Assembly: GCF_000156335.1 (NCBI RefSeq)
Contig: NZ_DS999213.1
Coordinates: 1,495,414-1,559,413 of the forward strand
Length of the DNA: 64,000 bases
Origin: Roseobacter sp. GAI101
Lineage (GTDB): Bacteria; Pseudomonadota; Alphaproteobacteria; Rhodobacterales; Rhodobacteraceae
Reading direction: 5' to 3'
Shown: in pieces, positions 37,572 to 46,407 of the stretch
Layout: each line of letters starts with the position of its first letter
How positions within the stretch are numbered: position 1 is the stretch's first letter
Notes under the pieces: generated by a model
The model's database searches: none
The model's input: only the letters and a program-made list of their open reading frames with translations
Told to the model about the DNA's origin: nothing
Made by a program: the position numbers and the translations under genes

Positions 37572-37608
37572 AAACGCAAAAGACCGCACACAAGGGCGCG
37601 GTCTTGCG
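37572..37608 (-). terminator. intrinsic terminator of rpmG
   Basis: On the minus strand, CGCAAGACCGC pairs with GCGGTCTTTTGCG across a 10-nt loop. It lies 21 nt after the L33 stop. Confidence 0.8.
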
Positions 37609-37628
37609 TTCAAAAAGATCGGAAGATC

Positions 37629-37796
37629 TTACTTGATCTTGCCTTCTTTGTATTCGACGTGCTTCCGAATAACGGGGTCGTACTTTTTGATGACCATTTT
37701 TTCGGTCATGGTACGCGCGTTTTTCTTCGTAACGTAGAAATGGCCTGTGCCCGCGGACGAGTTCAGACGGATCTTGATCGTGGTTGGCTTCGCCAT
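37629..37796 (-). CDS. rpmG: 50S ribosomal protein L33
   Basis: A 55-residue ribosomal protein of the large subunit: [20 protein letters not shown], then [20 protein letters not shown] and a basic C-terminus ending GKIK. It is the cysteine-free L33 form (no CxxC zinc ribbon), normal for alphaproteobacteria. It is too short for common ORF cut-offs; an overlapping frame at 37561-37815 is a shadow. It has its own terminator. Confidence 0.95.
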   Translation of the reverse strand: MAKPTTIKIRLNSSAGTGHFYVTKKNARTMTEKMVIKKYDPVIRKHVEYKEGKIK

Positions 37797-37922
37797 AGTC
37801 GTTCTCCTGCAACAACGAGCGGACCGCTAATCGACCCCGTACTCGTGAAATCCTGAGATTTGGGTTCTAGTCACGCCTGCGCCCGAGTCAACCGCTATTT
37901 CCCGACGTCAGCGGAAAGGAGG

Positions 37923-37966
37923 CGGAAAATTCGAATTTTCCGGTCCGGAATTTTCGAAAAATTCCG
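37923..37966. repeat. two adjacent AT-rich palindromes after rnpB
   Basis: CGGAAAATTCGAATTTTCCG (37923-37942) is a perfect 20-bp palindrome. Three bases on, CGGAATTTT-CGA-AAAATTCCG (37946-37966) has perfect 9-bp arms. The arms of the two are themselves related. They lie about 20-60 nt beyond the 3' end of rnpB and may be its terminator or a processing signal. Confidence 0.7.
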
Positions 37967-37984
37967 ATGCAGGCCGGAAAGGGT

Positions 37985-38396
<412 letters not shown>

Positions 38397-38402
38397 GCCG
38401 CA

Positions 38403-38432
38403 GCCCTAGCGGGTAAAAACGTGCGGGGTCAA
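38403..38432 (-). promoter_or_regulatory. rnpB: rnpB promoter
   Basis: On the minus strand TTGACC (-35) and TAGGGC (-10) are 18 nt apart, and the -10 ends 6 nt before the predicted 5' end of rnpB. The -35 is strong; the -10 is weak. Confidence 0.55.
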
Positions 38433-38450
38433 TCTGTTTCGAACCGGCGA

Positions 38451-38485
38451 AGCCTCCGGCGGGGATTTATTTCCATTTGGAACAA
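38451..38485 (-). repeat. intergenic repeat, copy A3 (diverged), entering ampD
   Basis: On the minus strand it reads TTTGTTCCAAATGGAAATAA then ATCCCCGCCGGAGGC. It resembles copies A1 and A2 in the AAATAAA(C/T)C and CGCCGGAGGC parts. It supplies the last residues (SKWK) and the stop of ampD. Confidence 0.5.
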
Positions 38486-39141
38486 AGGACGTGGCAGAGG
38501 TTCAGGTCTGCGGCGCATAGCGGCCCTGTGCGCCACGGTGCAAAGCGCAGGCGGGTTGCCTGCAGCAAAGTGTCGAAGTCTGCATCAGCCGTAAAGCCAG
38601 CCTGTCTGGCGGCAGCCATGTAGCTGTCAGGGCGTGCTTCCGGTGCGCCCTTTGCGGTTTGACCAAGTGAAGCCAGACCTTGCCGTGCGAGTCGGGCCCA
38701 GTCAAATTTGGGTCCCGGGTCCGTCTTGCGCCCCGGTGCCATGTCCGAATGGCCGATCACGCCCGCAGGCGAAATATCCCAGCGGTCCATGATCTCGCGC
38801 AAAAGCGTTTCGAGTGCGGACATCTGAGGTTCAGAGAACGGGTGTGTGCCACGATTGTCCAATTCGATCCCGATAGAACGGGAATTGATATCCTTCAGTC
38901 CGGCCCATTCACCCTGCCCCGCGTGCCACGCGCGCATGTCCTCTGCGACCATCTGTGTCACTTCGCCCTTTGCCGAGATCAGATAGTGTGCAGAAACCTC
39001 GGCTTGCGTATCACACAGCCGATCAAGCGCTGCTGCGGCATTGTCCATCGCGGTGTAGTGGACCACAATGAAAGAGGGCCGCAGCCCATCACGGCGCGGC
39101 CCAAAATTCGGTGACGGGTGTTGGATCACGTCCGTGACCAT
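38467..39141 (-). CDS. ampD: N-acetylmuramoyl-L-alanine amidase, AmpD type
   Basis: Zinc amidase that removes peptides from (anhydro)muramyl sugars in peptidoglycan recycling. The 224 residues carry the amidase_2 motifs: IVVHYTAMDN (first zinc His, about residue 28), VSAHYLISAKGEV, IGIELDNRGTHPF, and VIGHSDMAPGRKTDPGPKFD (second zinc His and Asp, about residues 144-163). No signal peptide, so probably cytoplasmic. The last four residues come from an intergenic repeat. It begins 6 nt after the lipoprotein gene upstream and the two are likely co-transcribed. Confidence 0.9.
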   Translation of the reverse strand: MVTDVIQHPSPNFGPRRDGLRPSFIVVHYTAMDNAAAALDRLCDTQAEVSAHYLISAKGEVTQMVAEDMRAWHAGQGEWAGLKDINSRSIGIELDNRGTHPFSEPQMSALETLLREIMDRWDISPAGVIGHSDMAPGRKTDPGPKFDWARLARQGLASLGQTAKGAPEARPDSYMAAARQAGFTADADFDTLLQATRLRFAPWRTGPLCAADLNLCHVLCSKWK

Positions 39142-39147
39142 CCCGTT

Positions 39148-39894
39148 TTAGCCGTCAACGCGCTTGCGGAAGGGGGTCGGGTCCCAGGTGCAGGCGAAGC
39201 CGTCGCCATCTGGGTCCATACCCGCGCGGTCACGTTGTGGACCGCCATTGCTGAGAAAGGCGATCTGGGCCTGGTCCGGATGACTGTACTCGCCACAGGC
39301 GCGCGCATATTTGCGCTCTTTGTTAAAGCCACGGCGTGTGTAAATTTTTGTCCCCACGGCGTGCGTGTTCTGCAGGGCATAGGCGACGATATTAGGCCCC
39401 GCATCGGCGCGGTCCGGCAATGCTTCGGGTTGGACGACGCGGTATTGTGCGCGGTTTGCGGCGATCCGTGCGGCGTCGCCTTCGATACTGCGTTCGCCCG
39501 AAACGGCGTCAAAACTGTTTTCCTGCGACATGCCTGCCGCGTTCAGCACCGGCGGGGCCGGGTTTGACGGGCTGGCATTGACGGGTTCGATCCCGGAATT
39601 GGTTGCCGCGTCATTGCCCAGCCCGCCGGGGCGTGTGGCATCCAGAATTCGCGCCGTTTCCGCCGCTGTCGCTTCGGCCGAGCCGTCGCCGGGCGTAAGA
39701 GGTTCCGCCGTCACTGCCGCAGGCGCGGGCAGCGAAGATGCAGATGATCCGCCAGCCAAGGCAGCATCGCGTTGGGCTTGGCCTGCTTGAAAGCTGTCAT
39801 TGAACCCGACGCCGCGCCCGCTGTCGGGGATCGCGGGCTGGCAGGCAGACAGGGCCACGCCCAAGGCTGCAACAAGAGAGAAACGTATGATCAT
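39148..39894 (-). CDS. lipoprotein with excalibur-like C-terminal motif
   Basis: A 248-residue lipoprotein: signal MIIRFSLVAALGVALSAC with lipidated Cys18, then a long low-complexity region rich in Ala, Pro, Ser and Thr (about residues 20-150), and a compact C-terminal domain with YARACGEYSHPDQAQIAFLS and AGMDPDGDGFACTWDPTPF. The DPDGDGFAC pattern is like the excalibur calcium-binding motif. Probably anchored to the outer membrane with the C-terminal domain in the periplasm. Function unknown. Confidence 0.75.
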   Translation of the reverse strand: MIIRFSLVAALGVALSACQPAIPDSGRGVGFNDSFQAGQAQRDAALAGGSSASSLPAPAAVTAEPLTPGDGSAEATAAETARILDATRPGGLGNDAATNSGIEPVNASPSNPAPPVLNAAGMSQENSFDAVSGERSIEGDAARIAANRAQYRVVQPEALPDRADAGPNIVAYALQNTHAVGTKIYTRRGFNKERKYARACGEYSHPDQAQIAFLSNGGPQRDRAGMDPDGDGFACTWDPTPFRKRVDG

Positions 39895-39935
39895 TGAACC
39901 TGCTTTTTTATCTGCACTGCACTATTTTCGGTCTT

Positions 39936-41423
39936 TTACCACCATTTCGCGGGCTTGGCTACAAACCCTGCCGCCTTCTCGAGCGCATAGGCGGTAGACA
40001 GCAGATCCGCCTCTTCCCATGGCCGTCCGATCAGTTGCAGCCCCAAGGGCAGGCCTTGCGCGTTGGTGCCTGTTGGCAGCGCGATACCGGGAAGTCCGGC
40101 AAGGTTGACGGTCACGGTGAAGACGTCGTTCAGATACATTGCGACCGGATCAGCGTCCGTCATTTCGCCCAACCCGAAGGCAGCCGAAGGCGTCGCCGGC
40201 GTCAGGATGCTATCGACCCCGCTTGCGAAAACATCCTCGAAATCCTTCTTGATCAGGGTGCGCACCTTACGGGCGCGGTTGTAATAGGCGTCGTAAAAAC
40301 CGGCGCTTAGCACATAGGTCCCGATCATCACACGGCGCTGCACCTCGGGGCCGAACCCTTCGGCGCGGGTCTTCTCGTACATTTCGGTGATGCCATCGCC
40401 GTGGTCCAGCTTGGCGCGGTGGCCATAACGTACACCGTCATAGCGGGCAAGGTTCGAAGACGCCTCGGCCGGAGCGATCACGTAATAGGCCGGAAGGGCG
40501 TATTTGGTGTGCGGCAGGGAAATATCGACAATCTCGGCCCCTGCATCGCGCATCATTGCAATGCCGTCCTGCCATAGCGTGTTGATCTCTTCGGGCATCC
40601 CGTCCATGCGGTATTCCCGCGGGATACCGATCTTTTTGCCGCGAATGTCGCCGGTCAGCGCCGCCTCGAAATCGGGCACCGCCAGATCGGCCGATGTGCT
40701 GTCCTTGGCGTCATATCCGGCCATCGCCCCCAGCATGATCGCCGCATCACGCACGGTCTTGGTCATCGGTCCGGCCTGATCCAGCGATGACGCGAATGCC
40801 ACCACACCCCAACGCGAACACCGGCCATAGGTCGGCTTGATCCCCACGGTGCCCGTAAAGGCCGCAGGCTGTCGGATCGACCCGCCCGTATCCGTCCCGG
40901 TCGCCGCCAGACACAGATCAGCAGCAACCGCTGCCGCGGAACCGCCCGAGGACCCGCCCGGCGTCAGCTGCGCATCATCGCCGGCCCGCCGCCACGGGTT
41001 CACGGCATTGCCATAAACGGATGTCTCGTTCGACGACCCCATGGCAAATTCATCCATGTTGAGCTTGCCCAACATCACTGCGCCCGCATCAAACAGGTTC
41101 TGCGACACAGTGCTCTCGTACTGCGGCAAGAAGCCCTCGAGGATGCGCGACCCTGCTTGTGACGGCACGTTCTTGGTGCAGAACAGATCCTTGATGCCGA
41201 TCGGCAGACCGCACATGGCAGGCGCGTCGCCCGCCTTGATCCGCTCGTCAGCGGCTTTTGCCTGATCCATCGCCAGATCACCGGTGTGATGTACAAATGC
41301 GTTCAACGCGCCCGCACCTTCGATCTCGGTCAGGCATGCGCCAGTCAGTTCAGCCGACGATACATCGCCCTTGCGCAGCGCATCGCGCGCCTCGGCCAGG
41401 CTCAGTTTGTTCAGATCAGCCAT
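39936..41423 (-). CDS. gatA: Asp/Glu-tRNA amidotransferase subunit A
   Basis: Glutaminase subunit of GatCAB, which converts Glu-tRNA(Gln) (and often Asp-tRNA(Asn)) to the amide form. The 495-residue amidase-signature enzyme has the Ser-Ser-Lys triad: Lys78 in [10 protein letters not shown], cis-Ser158 in [13 protein letters not shown], and nucleophile Ser182 in [14 protein letters not shown]. The start overlaps the gatC stop by one base. gatB is not in this window. Confidence 0.95.
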   Translation of the reverse strand: MADLNKLSLAEARDALRKGDVSSAELTGACLTEIEGAGALNAFVHHTGDLAMDQAKAADERIKAGDAPAMCGLPIGIKDLFCTKNVPSQAGSRILEGFLPQYESTVSQNLFDAGAVMLGKLNMDEFAMGSSNETSVYGNAVNPWRRAGDDAQLTPGGSSGGSAAAVAADLCLAATGTDTGGSIRQPAAFTGTVGIKPTYGRCSRWGVVAFASSLDQAGPMTKTVRDAAIMLGAMAGYDAKDSTSADLAVPDFEAALTGDIRGKKIGIPREYRMDGMPEEINTLWQDGIAMMRDAGAEIVDISLPHTKYALPAYYVIAPAEASSNLARYDGVRYGHRAKLDHGDGITEMYEKTRAEGFGPEVQRRVMIGTYVLSAGFYDAYYNRARKVRTLIKKDFEDVFASGVDSILTPATPSAAFGLGEMTDADPVAMYLNDVFTVTVNLAGLPGIALPTGTNAQGLPLGLQLIGRPWEEADLLSTAYALEKAAGFVAKPAKWW

Positions 41424-41710
41424 TATTCCACCACCTTCGGCACCGCAAAAAATCCCTCGCGCGCATCGGGCGCATTCGCCAATATCTTGTCTTGCTGGCC
41501 ACCGTCCCGCACCACGTCGTCGCGCTGCTTCAGCACCTGAGGCGTCACGGACGTCATCGGCTCGACCCCCTCGACATCGACCTCATTCAACTGCTCGATG
41601 AAACCGAGGATGTTGTTGAACTCTTGCGCAAGTGCCGGCAACGCGGCGGGGTCAACCTTGATACGGGCCAGTTTGGCCACCCGTGCGGCTGTGGTCTCGT
41701 CAATGGACAT
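41423..41710 (-). CDS. gatC: Asp/Glu-tRNA amidotransferase subunit C
   Basis: A 95-residue small subunit stabilising GatA. It starts [20 protein letters not shown] and ends [18 protein letters not shown], both diagnostic. AAGGAGCG lies 3 nt from the ATG. It is followed immediately by gatA. Confidence 0.95.
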   Translation of the reverse strand: MSIDETTAARVAKLARIKVDPAALPALAQEFNNILGFIEQLNEVDVEGVEPMTSVTPQVLKQRDDVVRDGGQQDKILANAPDAREGFFAVPKVVE

Positions 41711-41800
41711 GGGCGCTCCTTATCTCTTTGGCAGCCGTTTACCGCCCCCCGCTGCCCCCTGCAAGTCTGGGCTGGACGTTAGCGCCCCAAACACCCTGCC

Positions 41801-41840
41801 CCGGCTTCATTTTGCCAAATAAACTCCCGCCGGAGGCTCC
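41801..41840 (+). repeat. intergenic repeat, copy A2
   Basis: CCGGCTTCATTTTGCCAAAT then AAACTCCCGCCGGAGGCTCC. It contains a CCGCCGGAGG-like GC-rich end. Matches copy A1 at 27 of its first 28 bases. It sits between the divergent gatC and metal-dependent hydrolase genes. Confidence 0.7.
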
Positions 41841-41896
41841 CCAAAGCGGCAACATGGGCTAAGCTCTCGTTCAGATTTACCCAAGGGAGACCCAAA

Positions 41897-42589
41897 ATGA
41901 ACATTATCTGGCTCGGCCACGGCAGCTTTCGCATCGAAATCGAAGATCAGGTGTTGTTGATCGACCCCTGGTTGACGGGCAACCCGATGCTGGGGGACGA
42001 ACACCATGCCCCGGCGCTGGAAGGTGCCACGCAAATTCTGATCACCCATGGCCATTTCGACCACACCCAGGACCTGATCATGGTGGCGGAAAAAACCGGT
42101 GCCCCCGTCGCCGGCATGGTCGAACTGATGGGCTATTTCGATGCCCAGGGCGTGCAGAACACCACAGGCTTCAACAAGGGCGGCACCATCAAATGCGGCA
42201 AGGTCGCGGTGTCCATGGTCCCTGCGTCGCATTCCTCGTCGGTGAGCGGAGACAGCGGACCGATCTACATGGGGGCCGAAACCGGTTTCATGATCTCGGG
42301 CGAAGGTCATACGATCTATGTTTCGGGCGACACCGGGATCATGGCGGACATGGAATGGATGGGGGATTACTACAAACCCGATATCGGCATCCTAAGCGCG
42401 GGCGGCCATTACACGATGGACATGGCACAGGCGGCCTATGCCTCCAAAAAATACTTTGACTTCAAGACGGTGATCCCGGGCCACTACCGGACATTCCCGG
42501 CGCTCGAGCAATCTGCCAAGGCGCTTGTCGACGGCCTGCCCGGCGTCAATGTGATTGAACCCGAACTGATGAAACCGATCAAGATCTAG
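41897..42589 (+). CDS. metal-dependent hydrolase, UPF0173 type
   Basis: A 230-residue metallo-beta-lactamase-fold protein: MNIIWLGHGSFRIEI at the start, the zinc motif LITHGHFDHTQD (about residues 48-59), GDTGIMADM (about 149-157) and IPGHYRTFP with the later metal His (about 195-203). The family is UPF0173; substrates are unknown. GGGAGACCC precedes the ATG. Its stop overlaps that of the convergent hypothetical gene by 4 nt. Confidence 0.9.
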   Translation: MNIIWLGHGSFRIEIEDQVLLIDPWLTGNPMLGDEHHAPALEGATQILITHGHFDHTQDLIMVAEKTGAPVAGMVELMGYFDAQGVQNTTGFNKGGTIKCGKVAVSMVPASHSSSVSGDSGPIYMGAETGFMISGEGHTIYVSGDTGIMADMEWMGDYYKPDIGILSAGGHYTMDMAQAAYASKKYFDFKTVIPGHYRTFPALEQSAKALVDGLPGVNVIEPELMKPIKI

Positions 42590-43020
42590 CGTTTCGGCGC
42601 GATCTTGCCGGTCAGACAAACAACATTCCCTGCGCGCAACTGCATGTCCGTGCGCAGGGCAATTCTACCTCTACCGCGCGACCCTTTGGGGTCCAGCGCC
42701 AGCGTGACGCAAACCTCAAAGTCGTTGTCGTTCAGGCGGTTGTAGACGTATGGAACACCGGTCGCAGGGTCGGTCGCAGACGGCGTATCGGTCGCGAAAC
42801 CCGATGAACCAGGGCAAATCCCAGCGTCTGCCAGACTTTCGGGAAGCACCTCTTTGTGATCGAAACAGCGTAAGCGGTTGCGCCAGCCGACAAGATCCTC
42901 AAGCCGCTGATCGTCCAGTTTTTGCAGGCGTGCGTGTTTCGGGCTGCCGACGACCCACAGACCGCCGCCGATGGCCGCAGCGATCAGGGCGCAAAAGCCG
43001 ATCAGCAAAATCCGGTTCAT
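42586..43020 (-). CDS. hypothetical membrane-anchored protein
   Basis: A 144-residue protein with one N-terminal membrane helix (LLIGFCALIAAAIGGGLWVV) and a soluble periplasmic part with three Cys (in LRCFDHKE, DAGICPGSS and FEVCVTLALD) plus a fourth in NVVCLTG, so two disulfides are possible. It starts at 43020, overlapping the DUF5671 gene stop as ATGA, and is therefore translationally coupled to it. No family recognised. Confidence 0.75.
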   Translation of the reverse strand: MNRILLIGFCALIAAAIGGGLWVVGSPKHARLQKLDDQRLEDLVGWRNRLRCFDHKEVLPESLADAGICPGSSGFATDTPSATDPATGVPYVYNRLNDNDFEVCVTLALDPKGSRGRGRIALRTDMQLRAGNVVCLTGKIAPKR

Positions 43021-43637
43021 TCCTGATCTCCGCGCCGGATATCGTCGACGTAAAACAAGAATATGCCCCCCGCGACGATCATGACAATCAGCGCCTTGAT
43101 CAGGAATTGCCCCGTCAAATCCCCTGTCAGCAAGGCAAAGACCGTCGCAATCAGATCCCCCAGCAGGGTCATCGCGGCCAGCAGCAGCGCAATATACGTC
43201 AGCCATTTGCGCATGGCGGACCGATACAATGCAGGATCCTGCGCCAGCCTGCCCCGCTCGCGCAGCGTCAACCACAGATACAGCGGTGCCGTCACGATCA
43301 GCACCGACACGCCCCAGCGAATCTGCCGTGTCGCGCCATAGTTTTCCTCGGCAAAGGCCAGATCAACCAGCGCCTGCAGCACCAGCACCAAGTTGATCGC
43401 GCCCGCCAGCAGCAGCCCGAAGGTCAGCGTATAGACAAAGAAATCGCGCGCCGACACGGTCGCCACCGGACGCGGGATCGGGGGCGAAAACGGCGTCTCG
43501 TCCCATGCTCCCAAAGCATCGTGAACTTCGCTGACGCTCCAGCCTGCGCGGGCCAGTGCGGCAGAGATTTCGGCCCGGGTTTTGCCCGCAACCAAGGCGT
43601 CACGTACAAAAAGGCTCAGCGCGTCCTGGTTTGCCAT
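43017..43637 (-). CDS. DUF5671-like membrane protein
   Basis: A 206-residue protein. The N-terminal 45 residues form a small helical module (LSLFVRDALVAGKTRAEISA, then LARAGWSVSEVHDALGAW), followed by four membrane helices beginning ARDFFVYTLTFGLLLAGAIN. This N-terminal helical plus four-helix plan matches DUF5671 as I recall it. Function unknown. It lies directly downstream of tadA, 6 nt away. Confidence 0.7.
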   Translation of the reverse strand: MANQDALSLFVRDALVAGKTRAEISAALARAGWSVSEVHDALGAWDETPFSPPIPRPVATVSARDFFVYTLTFGLLLAGAINLVLVLQALVDLAFAEENYGATRQIRWGVSVLIVTAPLYLWLTLRERGRLAQDPALYRSAMRKWLTYIALLLAAMTLLGDLIATVFALLTGDLTGQFLIKALIVMIVAGGIFLFYVDDIRRGDQE

Positions 43638-43643
43638 CTTGCC

Positions 43644-44099
43644 CTACCCCTTTCTTTTTCCTCCGAAAAAATCTTTCAGCAACACCTCGGCCTGTGCGGT
43701 CGCAATGCCGTCATAAACCTCGGGCACATGGTGGCACTGCGGATGGGAAAACACCCGCGCGCCCTGCGCCACCCCGCCGGATTTCGGGTCGGAGGCCCCG
43801 TAATACAGGGTCGCCACCCGCGCTGCTGAAATAGCCCCGGCACACATCGCGCAAGGTTCCAACGTGACATACAGCGCATATCCCCCCAAACGTTCCGACC
43901 CCGCTGCCGCGCAGGCCGCGCGGATCGCCAGCACCTCGGCATGGGCCGTCGGATCGTTCAGCTCGCGGGTGCGGTTGCCCGACCGCGCGACGACCTGCCC
44001 TTGGGGGGAAACGACGGCCGCGCCCACCGGCACTTCGCCGCGCTCAGCGGCATCGCGGGCCTCTTCGAGGGCGATATTCATGAAGGACGTAAAAACCAT
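43644..44099 (-). CDS. tadA: tRNA adenosine-34 deaminase
   Basis: Makes inosine at the wobble position of tRNA(Arg)ACG. The 151-residue zinc deaminase has AHAEVLAIR (zinc His53, catalytic Glu55) and EPCAMCAGAI (zinc Cys83 and Cys86), plus the C-terminal VLLKDFFGGKRKG typical of TadA. I start it at the ATG at 44099; an internal ATG six codons later is possible. The open frame upstream runs into the divergent pseudouridine synthase and is not real. Confidence 0.94.
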   Translation of the reverse strand: MVFTSFMNIALEEARDAAERGEVPVGAAVVSPQGQVVARSGNRTRELNDPTAHAEVLAIRAACAAAGSERLGGYALYVTLEPCAMCAGAISAARVATLYYGASDPKSGGVAQGARVFSHPQCHHVPEVYDGIATAQAEVLLKDFFGGKRKG

Positions 44100-44162
44100 G
44101 GCACCACATGGGCGCAAACGGCACCCTTTCGCAAGCGTTTGAAACAGGGTAAGCGCTGATAC

Positions 44163-45173
44163 ATGAGCCAGGAAAACCCCACACAGCCGCCCAAAACCGA
44201 CACCCCTCCCGGTGATCGCATCGCCAAAGTCCTGTCGCGCGCAGGGCTTGCCAGCCGTCGCGAGGCCGAACGCATGATCGAAGCGGGCCGCGTGCGCGTC
44301 AACGGTGTCCAGATCGATTCGCCCGCGTTGAACGTGACGGCCGCCGACAATATCACCGTCGATGGCAAACCTGTCGGCGATCCCGAACCACCGCGCATGT
44401 GGCTGTATCACAAGCCCACCGGCCTGGTGACGACGAATCGCGATGAAAAAGGCCGTGGCACCATTTTCGATGACCTTCCCGAGGACATGCCCCGCGTGAT
44501 GAGCATCGGACGGCTTGATTTGAACTCCGAAGGGTTGCTGCTGCTGACCAATGACGGCGACGTGAAGCGCAAGCTGGAACTACCCTCGAACGGATGGCTG
44601 CGCCGGTACCGCGTGCGCGTGAATGGCCGCCCCTCGGACGAGGTGCTGGAACCGTTGCGCCGTGGGATCACCGTCGATGGCGAAGAATTCCAGCCTATGA
44701 CCGTGACGCTGGACCGCCAGCAAGGCGCGAACGCCTGGCTGACAGTCGGTCTGCGCGAAGGCAAGAACCGCGAAATCCGCCGCGCGATGGAGGCGGTGAA
44801 CCTGTCGGTCAACCGGCTGATCCGCACCAGCTACGGCCCCTTCCAGTTGGGAGAGTTGAAGCCCGGCGAGGTCGAAGAGCTCAAGCGCAAGGTCGTGCGC
44901 GACCAGTTGGGCATCGAGATCGAGGACAACACCGGCACTGCCGTCAAGAAAAAGCCCAGCCACATCGTCAAGCGCAAGCCGCGCAAACCCGGTGCTCCCG
45001 GCCCCGGCCGTCCAGGCCTGCCCAAGGAACCGGGCGAAAAGACCGCAACCGGCAAGGTTATTCCCGGCAAGCCCAAGCCCGGCTATGGCAAGTCCAAGGC
45101 CCCCCGCCCGCCGTCGGATGCCCCCGGCCCGCGCAAATTCGGGACCCGTGTGAAAAGCACACGCAAACCCTGA
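44163..45173 (+). CDS. rRNA pseudouridine synthase, RluB/RsuA type
   Basis: A 336-residue enzyme isomerising uridine in rRNA. N-terminal S4 domain at about residues 20-65 (RIAKVLSRAGLASRREAERM), then the RsuA/RluB catalytic domain with SIGRLDLNSEGLLLLTNDGD (catalytic Asp at about residue 119) and GLREGKNREIRRAMEAV. The last 90 residues form a Lys/Pro/Gly-rich basic tail (KRKPRKPGAPGPGRPGLPKE), as in RluB-like proteins of Rhodobacterales and probably RNA-binding. RluB (23S U2605) is the likeliest activity. Confidence 0.9.
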   Translation: MSQENPTQPPKTDTPPGDRIAKVLSRAGLASRREAERMIEAGRVRVNGVQIDSPALNVTAADNITVDGKPVGDPEPPRMWLYHKPTGLVTTNRDEKGRGTIFDDLPEDMPRVMSIGRLDLNSEGLLLLTNDGDVKRKLELPSNGWLRRYRVRVNGRPSDEVLEPLRRGITVDGEEFQPMTVTLDRQQGANAWLTVGLREGKNREIRRAMEAVNLSVNRLIRTSYGPFQLGELKPGEVEELKRKVVRDQLGIEIEDNTGTAVKKKPSHIVKRKPRKPGAPGPGRPGLPKEPGEKTATGKVIPGKPKPGYGKSKAPRPPSDAPGPRKFGTRVKSTRKP

Positions 45174-45186
45174 ATGTGTCCATTAT

Positions 45187-45212
45187 CGGCAAGGCTCCTC
45201 GCTGCCTTGCCG
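45187..45212 (+). terminator. hairpin after the pseudouridine synthase gene
   Basis: CGGCAAGG pairs perfectly with CCTTGCCG around a 10-nt loop, extended by ATTAT/ATAAT flanks. It starts 14 nt after the stop but lacks a T-run. Confidence 0.45.
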
Positions 45213-45271
45213 CATAATCCCTAGCGGCACCGGGACAGAGCCCCTATATGTGGTGAAGAGGGAAAATTCAG

Positions 45272-45502
45272 ATGGGCCGACTGTTTCTATTTATCGTTCT
45301 TTTGACGCTGCTGGTTGTTATTGTTTTCGCTTTGACAACACTTGTGGCGCGCAGCATGGACGTGGTGCAACAGATGCTAAGACCCGCTGACGGACAAACC
45401 AAAGAGGGCCTTATGGCACCCACACCATTTCAAAAGATCACCTACGCGGCCTTGCTCGTGCTGCTGTTTGGCGTCGCAACTGGCTGGCTGGGGGGCCTCT
45501 GA
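45272..45502 (+). CDS. small two-helix membrane protein
   Basis: A 76-residue protein with an N-terminal membrane helix (LFLFIVLLTLLVVIVFALTT), a short charged loop and a second helix (ITYAALLVLLFGVATGWLGG) at the C-terminus. AGAGGGAAA lies upstream. Its stop overlaps the XpaC-like start by one base, so it heads the XpaC/TelA run. No family recognised. Confidence 0.75.
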   Translation: MGRLFLFIVLLTLLVVIVFALTTLVARSMDVVQQMLRPADGQTKEGLMAPTPFQKITYAALLVLLFGVATGWLGGL

Positions 45503-46374
45503 TGGCGCAGCGGTTCGGCGGAAAGTACAGTCAGGGCGGTGAGACGCCGCATGCCACCCGCGCAAAAAGGATTGAGGTTGATCCAGTCGGCGCGCGGTCG
45601 AACCTGCTGTTCATCCCTGCCATCATCCTTGTTTTCACGTCGCTGAATGATGGGGCGCAGGGGCTGGCCCTTGGGCTGGTCGCGGCTGCCGCTTTGACCA
45701 GTGCCGCATGGATGCTGCGCGAAGGCGTGAAGGCCGAAGCAGCCTACCGCGCGCGCAAGGTGGCCGAACGCCCTGCCCTGCCGCGCAAGATAATGGCCAG
45801 CGCCCTGACCGGGATCGGCGTGGCGCTCGCCGCTTACAAGAACGACCCAAGCATGATTGCGGCCGTGCTTTATGGTGCCGCGGCTGTCGGCCTGCATGTG
45901 TCGGCCTTCGGCATAGATCCGCTTACCTCAAAGGGGATGGAGGGCGTCGACAGCTTTCAAAAGGACCGTGTCGCCCGTGTCGTAGACGAGGCTGAAAAGC
46001 ACCTGACCGCGATGAGCGCCGCGATGGCGCGCACGCGCGACCGCCAAGCGGCAGAGCGCCTGACACAGTTCCAGACCACCGCCCGCACCCTGATCCGCAC
46101 CGTCGAAGAAGATCCGCGCGACCTGACCGGCGCGCGCAAATATCTGTCGGTCTACCTGCGTGGCGCACGTGACGCGACGATCAAGTTCGCCGATATTTTC
46201 GCCAACACGCACGATCCGCAGGCAAAAGCCGATTATCTGGCCTTGCTGGAGGACCTGGACAAAAACTTTGCCGCGCGCACACAGAAATCGCTATTGGATG
46301 ACAAGACCGACCTGACCATCGAAATTGACGTGCTGCGCGAGCGGCTTTCCCAAGAAGGTGTGCGTCTGAAGTGA
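45502..46374 (+). CDS. XpaC-like protein
   Basis: A 290-residue protein resembling Bacillus XpaC (5-bromo-4-chloroindolyl phosphate hydrolysis family). Hydrophobic stretches at about residues 33-70 and 100-130 form membrane hairpins; the rest is a long charged helical domain (EAEKHLTAMSAAMARTRDRQ, ARKYLSVYLRGARDATIKFA) that probably forms coiled coils. In many bacteria XpaC genes precede telA, as here. The biochemical role is not established. Confidence 0.75.
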   Translation: MAQRFGGKYSQGGETPHATRAKRIEVDPVGARSNLLFIPAIILVFTSLNDGAQGLALGLVAAAALTSAAWMLREGVKAEAAYRARKVAERPALPRKIMASALTGIGVALAAYKNDPSMIAAVLYGAAAVGLHVSAFGIDPLTSKGMEGVDSFQKDRVARVVDEAEKHLTAMSAAMARTRDRQAAERLTQFQTTARTLIRTVEEDPRDLTGARKYLSVYLRGARDATIKFADIFANTHDPQAKADYLALLEDLDKNFAARTQKSLLDDKTDLTIEIDVLRERLSQEGVRLK

Positions 46375-46407
46375 CCCGCCCTCCCCTAGAACAGGAACAC
46401 ACGAACC

